Below, piece after piece: positions 31,673 to 32,171 of a DNA stretch of 32,171 bases. The translations under genes and the position numbers were made by a program. Position 1 is the first letter of the stretch; the number at the start of each line of letters is the position of its first letter. Origin of the DNA: Chloroflexota bacterium (GTDB lineage Bacteria; Chloroflexota; Dehalococcoidia; UBA1151; TMED-70); assembly GCA_002721875.1 (NCBI GenBank), contig PBLU01000010.1, positions 22,088-54,258 of the forward strand, written 5' to 3'. The notes beneath the pieces are model-generated. The model was not told the origin of the DNA and searched no databases. It worked only from the letters and a program-made list of their open reading frames with translations.

Positions 31673-31882
31673 ATGTTTGAAAAAGAAAATCTAGATGATT
31701 TATCAGTAATGCAACTCACTGAACTTGCAGAAAAAGTTTGGCAAGAAATTTCTACTCTTTATGATGAGGATGAATCTGATGAAAATGATGAGAAAATAGA
31801 AGAAATGACTAATTATTTCAATGACATAAAAAGAATTATCAGAGATTTACATTCAGACGAGAAATATCCTAGAGGTGGATAA
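31673..31882 (+). CDS. Small acidic protein of unknown function
   Basis: The 69-aa protein is not recognised. It is rich in Glu and Asp with a predicted helical N-terminal half (NLDDLSVMQLTELAEKVWQEISTLYDE), an acidic linker (DESDENDEKIEE) and a second helix (MTNYFNDIKRIIRDLHSDEK). There is no signal peptide or membrane segment. The ATG is 3 bases after the stop of the preceding gene, on the same strand, so it ends the long directon. That placement, and a regular helix pattern, support a real gene. The stop comes 1 bp before the stop of the convergent gene. Confidence 0.6.
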   Translation: MFEKENLDDLSVMQLTELAEKVWQEISTLYDEDESDENDEKIEEMTNYFNDIKRIIRDLHSDEKYPRGG

Positions 31883-31883
31883 T

Positions 31884-32171
31884 CTAATCTAGAATAGTCC
31901 AAAACTCTATCCAGTTTGTAGGACCATTACTGTTATCCAAAAGAGGTCTATATTTAGATCCCAATTCATAAATTTCTTTTGGAATTTCATTCCCTTCTCT
32001 AGAAGGATTATCAAATATTTCAGCAGTCCATTCCAAATAAACTCTATTAGGTTCACCTGGGGTAGTTCCATTATTAAAATATACCCTTGTGTCACTTCTC
32101 TGGCCTAAAGAAGTATAAAGATCTGCTTGTTCTTTTACTAGCTTAGCAACATTAACTGCTTCATAAGGCTT
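31884..32171 (-). CDS. Unidentified protein, C-terminal part (5' end outside window)
   Basis: On the minus strand a frame is open from the window edge (codon AAG at 32171) to TAG at 31886-31884, giving 95 residues without a start. The visible part includes EAVNVAKLVKEQADLYTSLG, then RVYFNNGTTPGEPNRVYLEWTAE, and ends TNWIEFWTILD. The alternation of a helix and hydrophobic strands (RVYF, RVYLEWTAE, WIEFWTILD) could be a dimeric alpha-beta barrel similar to the NIPSNAP-like gene at 16192, but no family is recognised with confidence. A second minus-strand frame at 31907-32095 is a shadow of this one. Confidence 0.65.
   Translation of the reverse strand, partial: KPYEAVNVAKLVKEQADLYTSLGQRSDTRVYFNNGTTPGEPNRVYLEWTAEIFDNPSREGNEIPKEIYELGSKYRPLLDNSNGPTNWIEFWTILD

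Noticed and set aside
1..32171. Insertion sequences, prophage genes, CRISPR arrays or attachment sites
   Set aside because: No transposase, integrase, phage structural gene or regularly spaced repeat was seen on either strand, and base composition is even across the window. The tRNA-Ser gene shows no partial duplicate nearby.

Overview
The window is a gene-dense, strongly AT-rich stretch of bacterial chromosome, judged by eye to be well over 60% A+T. It shows no mobile elements, prophage or CRISPR array. Non-coding gaps never exceed about 102 bp, neighbouring genes overlap or abut, and convergent genes share or almost touch their stop codons. This is the look of a streamlined, probably planktonic genome. 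bS21 argues against Actinobacteria. The rpsP-khpA pair, the MoaD-MoaE fusion, the long NadA, the Tal/PGI pair and the DnaC-like loader beside dnaB fit a low-GC member of Chloroflexota (Dehalococcoidia/SAR202-like). That placement is inference from gene content, not a proven identification.

Layout. 1-3852 (+): tail of rpsU, purQ, purL, a cysteine-less FmdB-like protein and dtd. 3845-7417 (-): tRNA-Ser(GCU), miaB, nadA, nadC, read in that order. nadC has no ATG/GTG/TTG start and probably begins at an AUA codon. 7423-12154 (+): promoter, a moaD-moaE fusion, rpsP, khpA, yebC, an ABC-2 transporter pair, and a membrane-anchored GAF/winged-helix regulator. 12146-13312 (-): an aminotransferase. 13414-17642 (+): a methyltransferase, uvrB, a NIPSNAP-like protein, sufT-like and mrp-like genes. 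17647-21453 (-): acetyl-CoA-synthetase-like enzyme, SelA-fold PLP enzyme and a 6PGDH/DUF1932 oxidoreductase, read in that order. 21496-31882 (+): a ten-gene directon of rplI, dnaB, a double-AAA+ helicase loader, an SMP-30 lactonase, transketolase, rpiB, transaldolase, a PGI-like enzyme, a DUF2090-type aldolase-like protein and a small acidic protein. 31884-32171 (-): the C-terminal end of a further gene.

How the genes work together. PurQ and PurL catalyse the FGAM synthase step of purine synthesis; PurS is not visible here. NadA and NadC convert iminoaspartate to nicotinate mononucleotide. The SufT-like and Mrp-like proteins are a Fe-S maturation pair that could serve NadA and MiaB, both Fe-S enzymes. 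Transketolase, RpiB, transaldolase and the PGI-like enzyme form most of a non-oxidative pentose phosphate module, with no epimerase in view.

Most unusual items: a helicase loader carrying two DnaC-type ATPase domains, of which the first appears to lack its arginine finger; the non-AUG nadC start; a perfect 11-bp tandem repeat that duplicates the ribosome binding site of rpsP; an 11-bp-stem hairpin ahead of rplI with an in-frame ATG in its loop; and degenerate metal-site versions of FmdB and Mrp.
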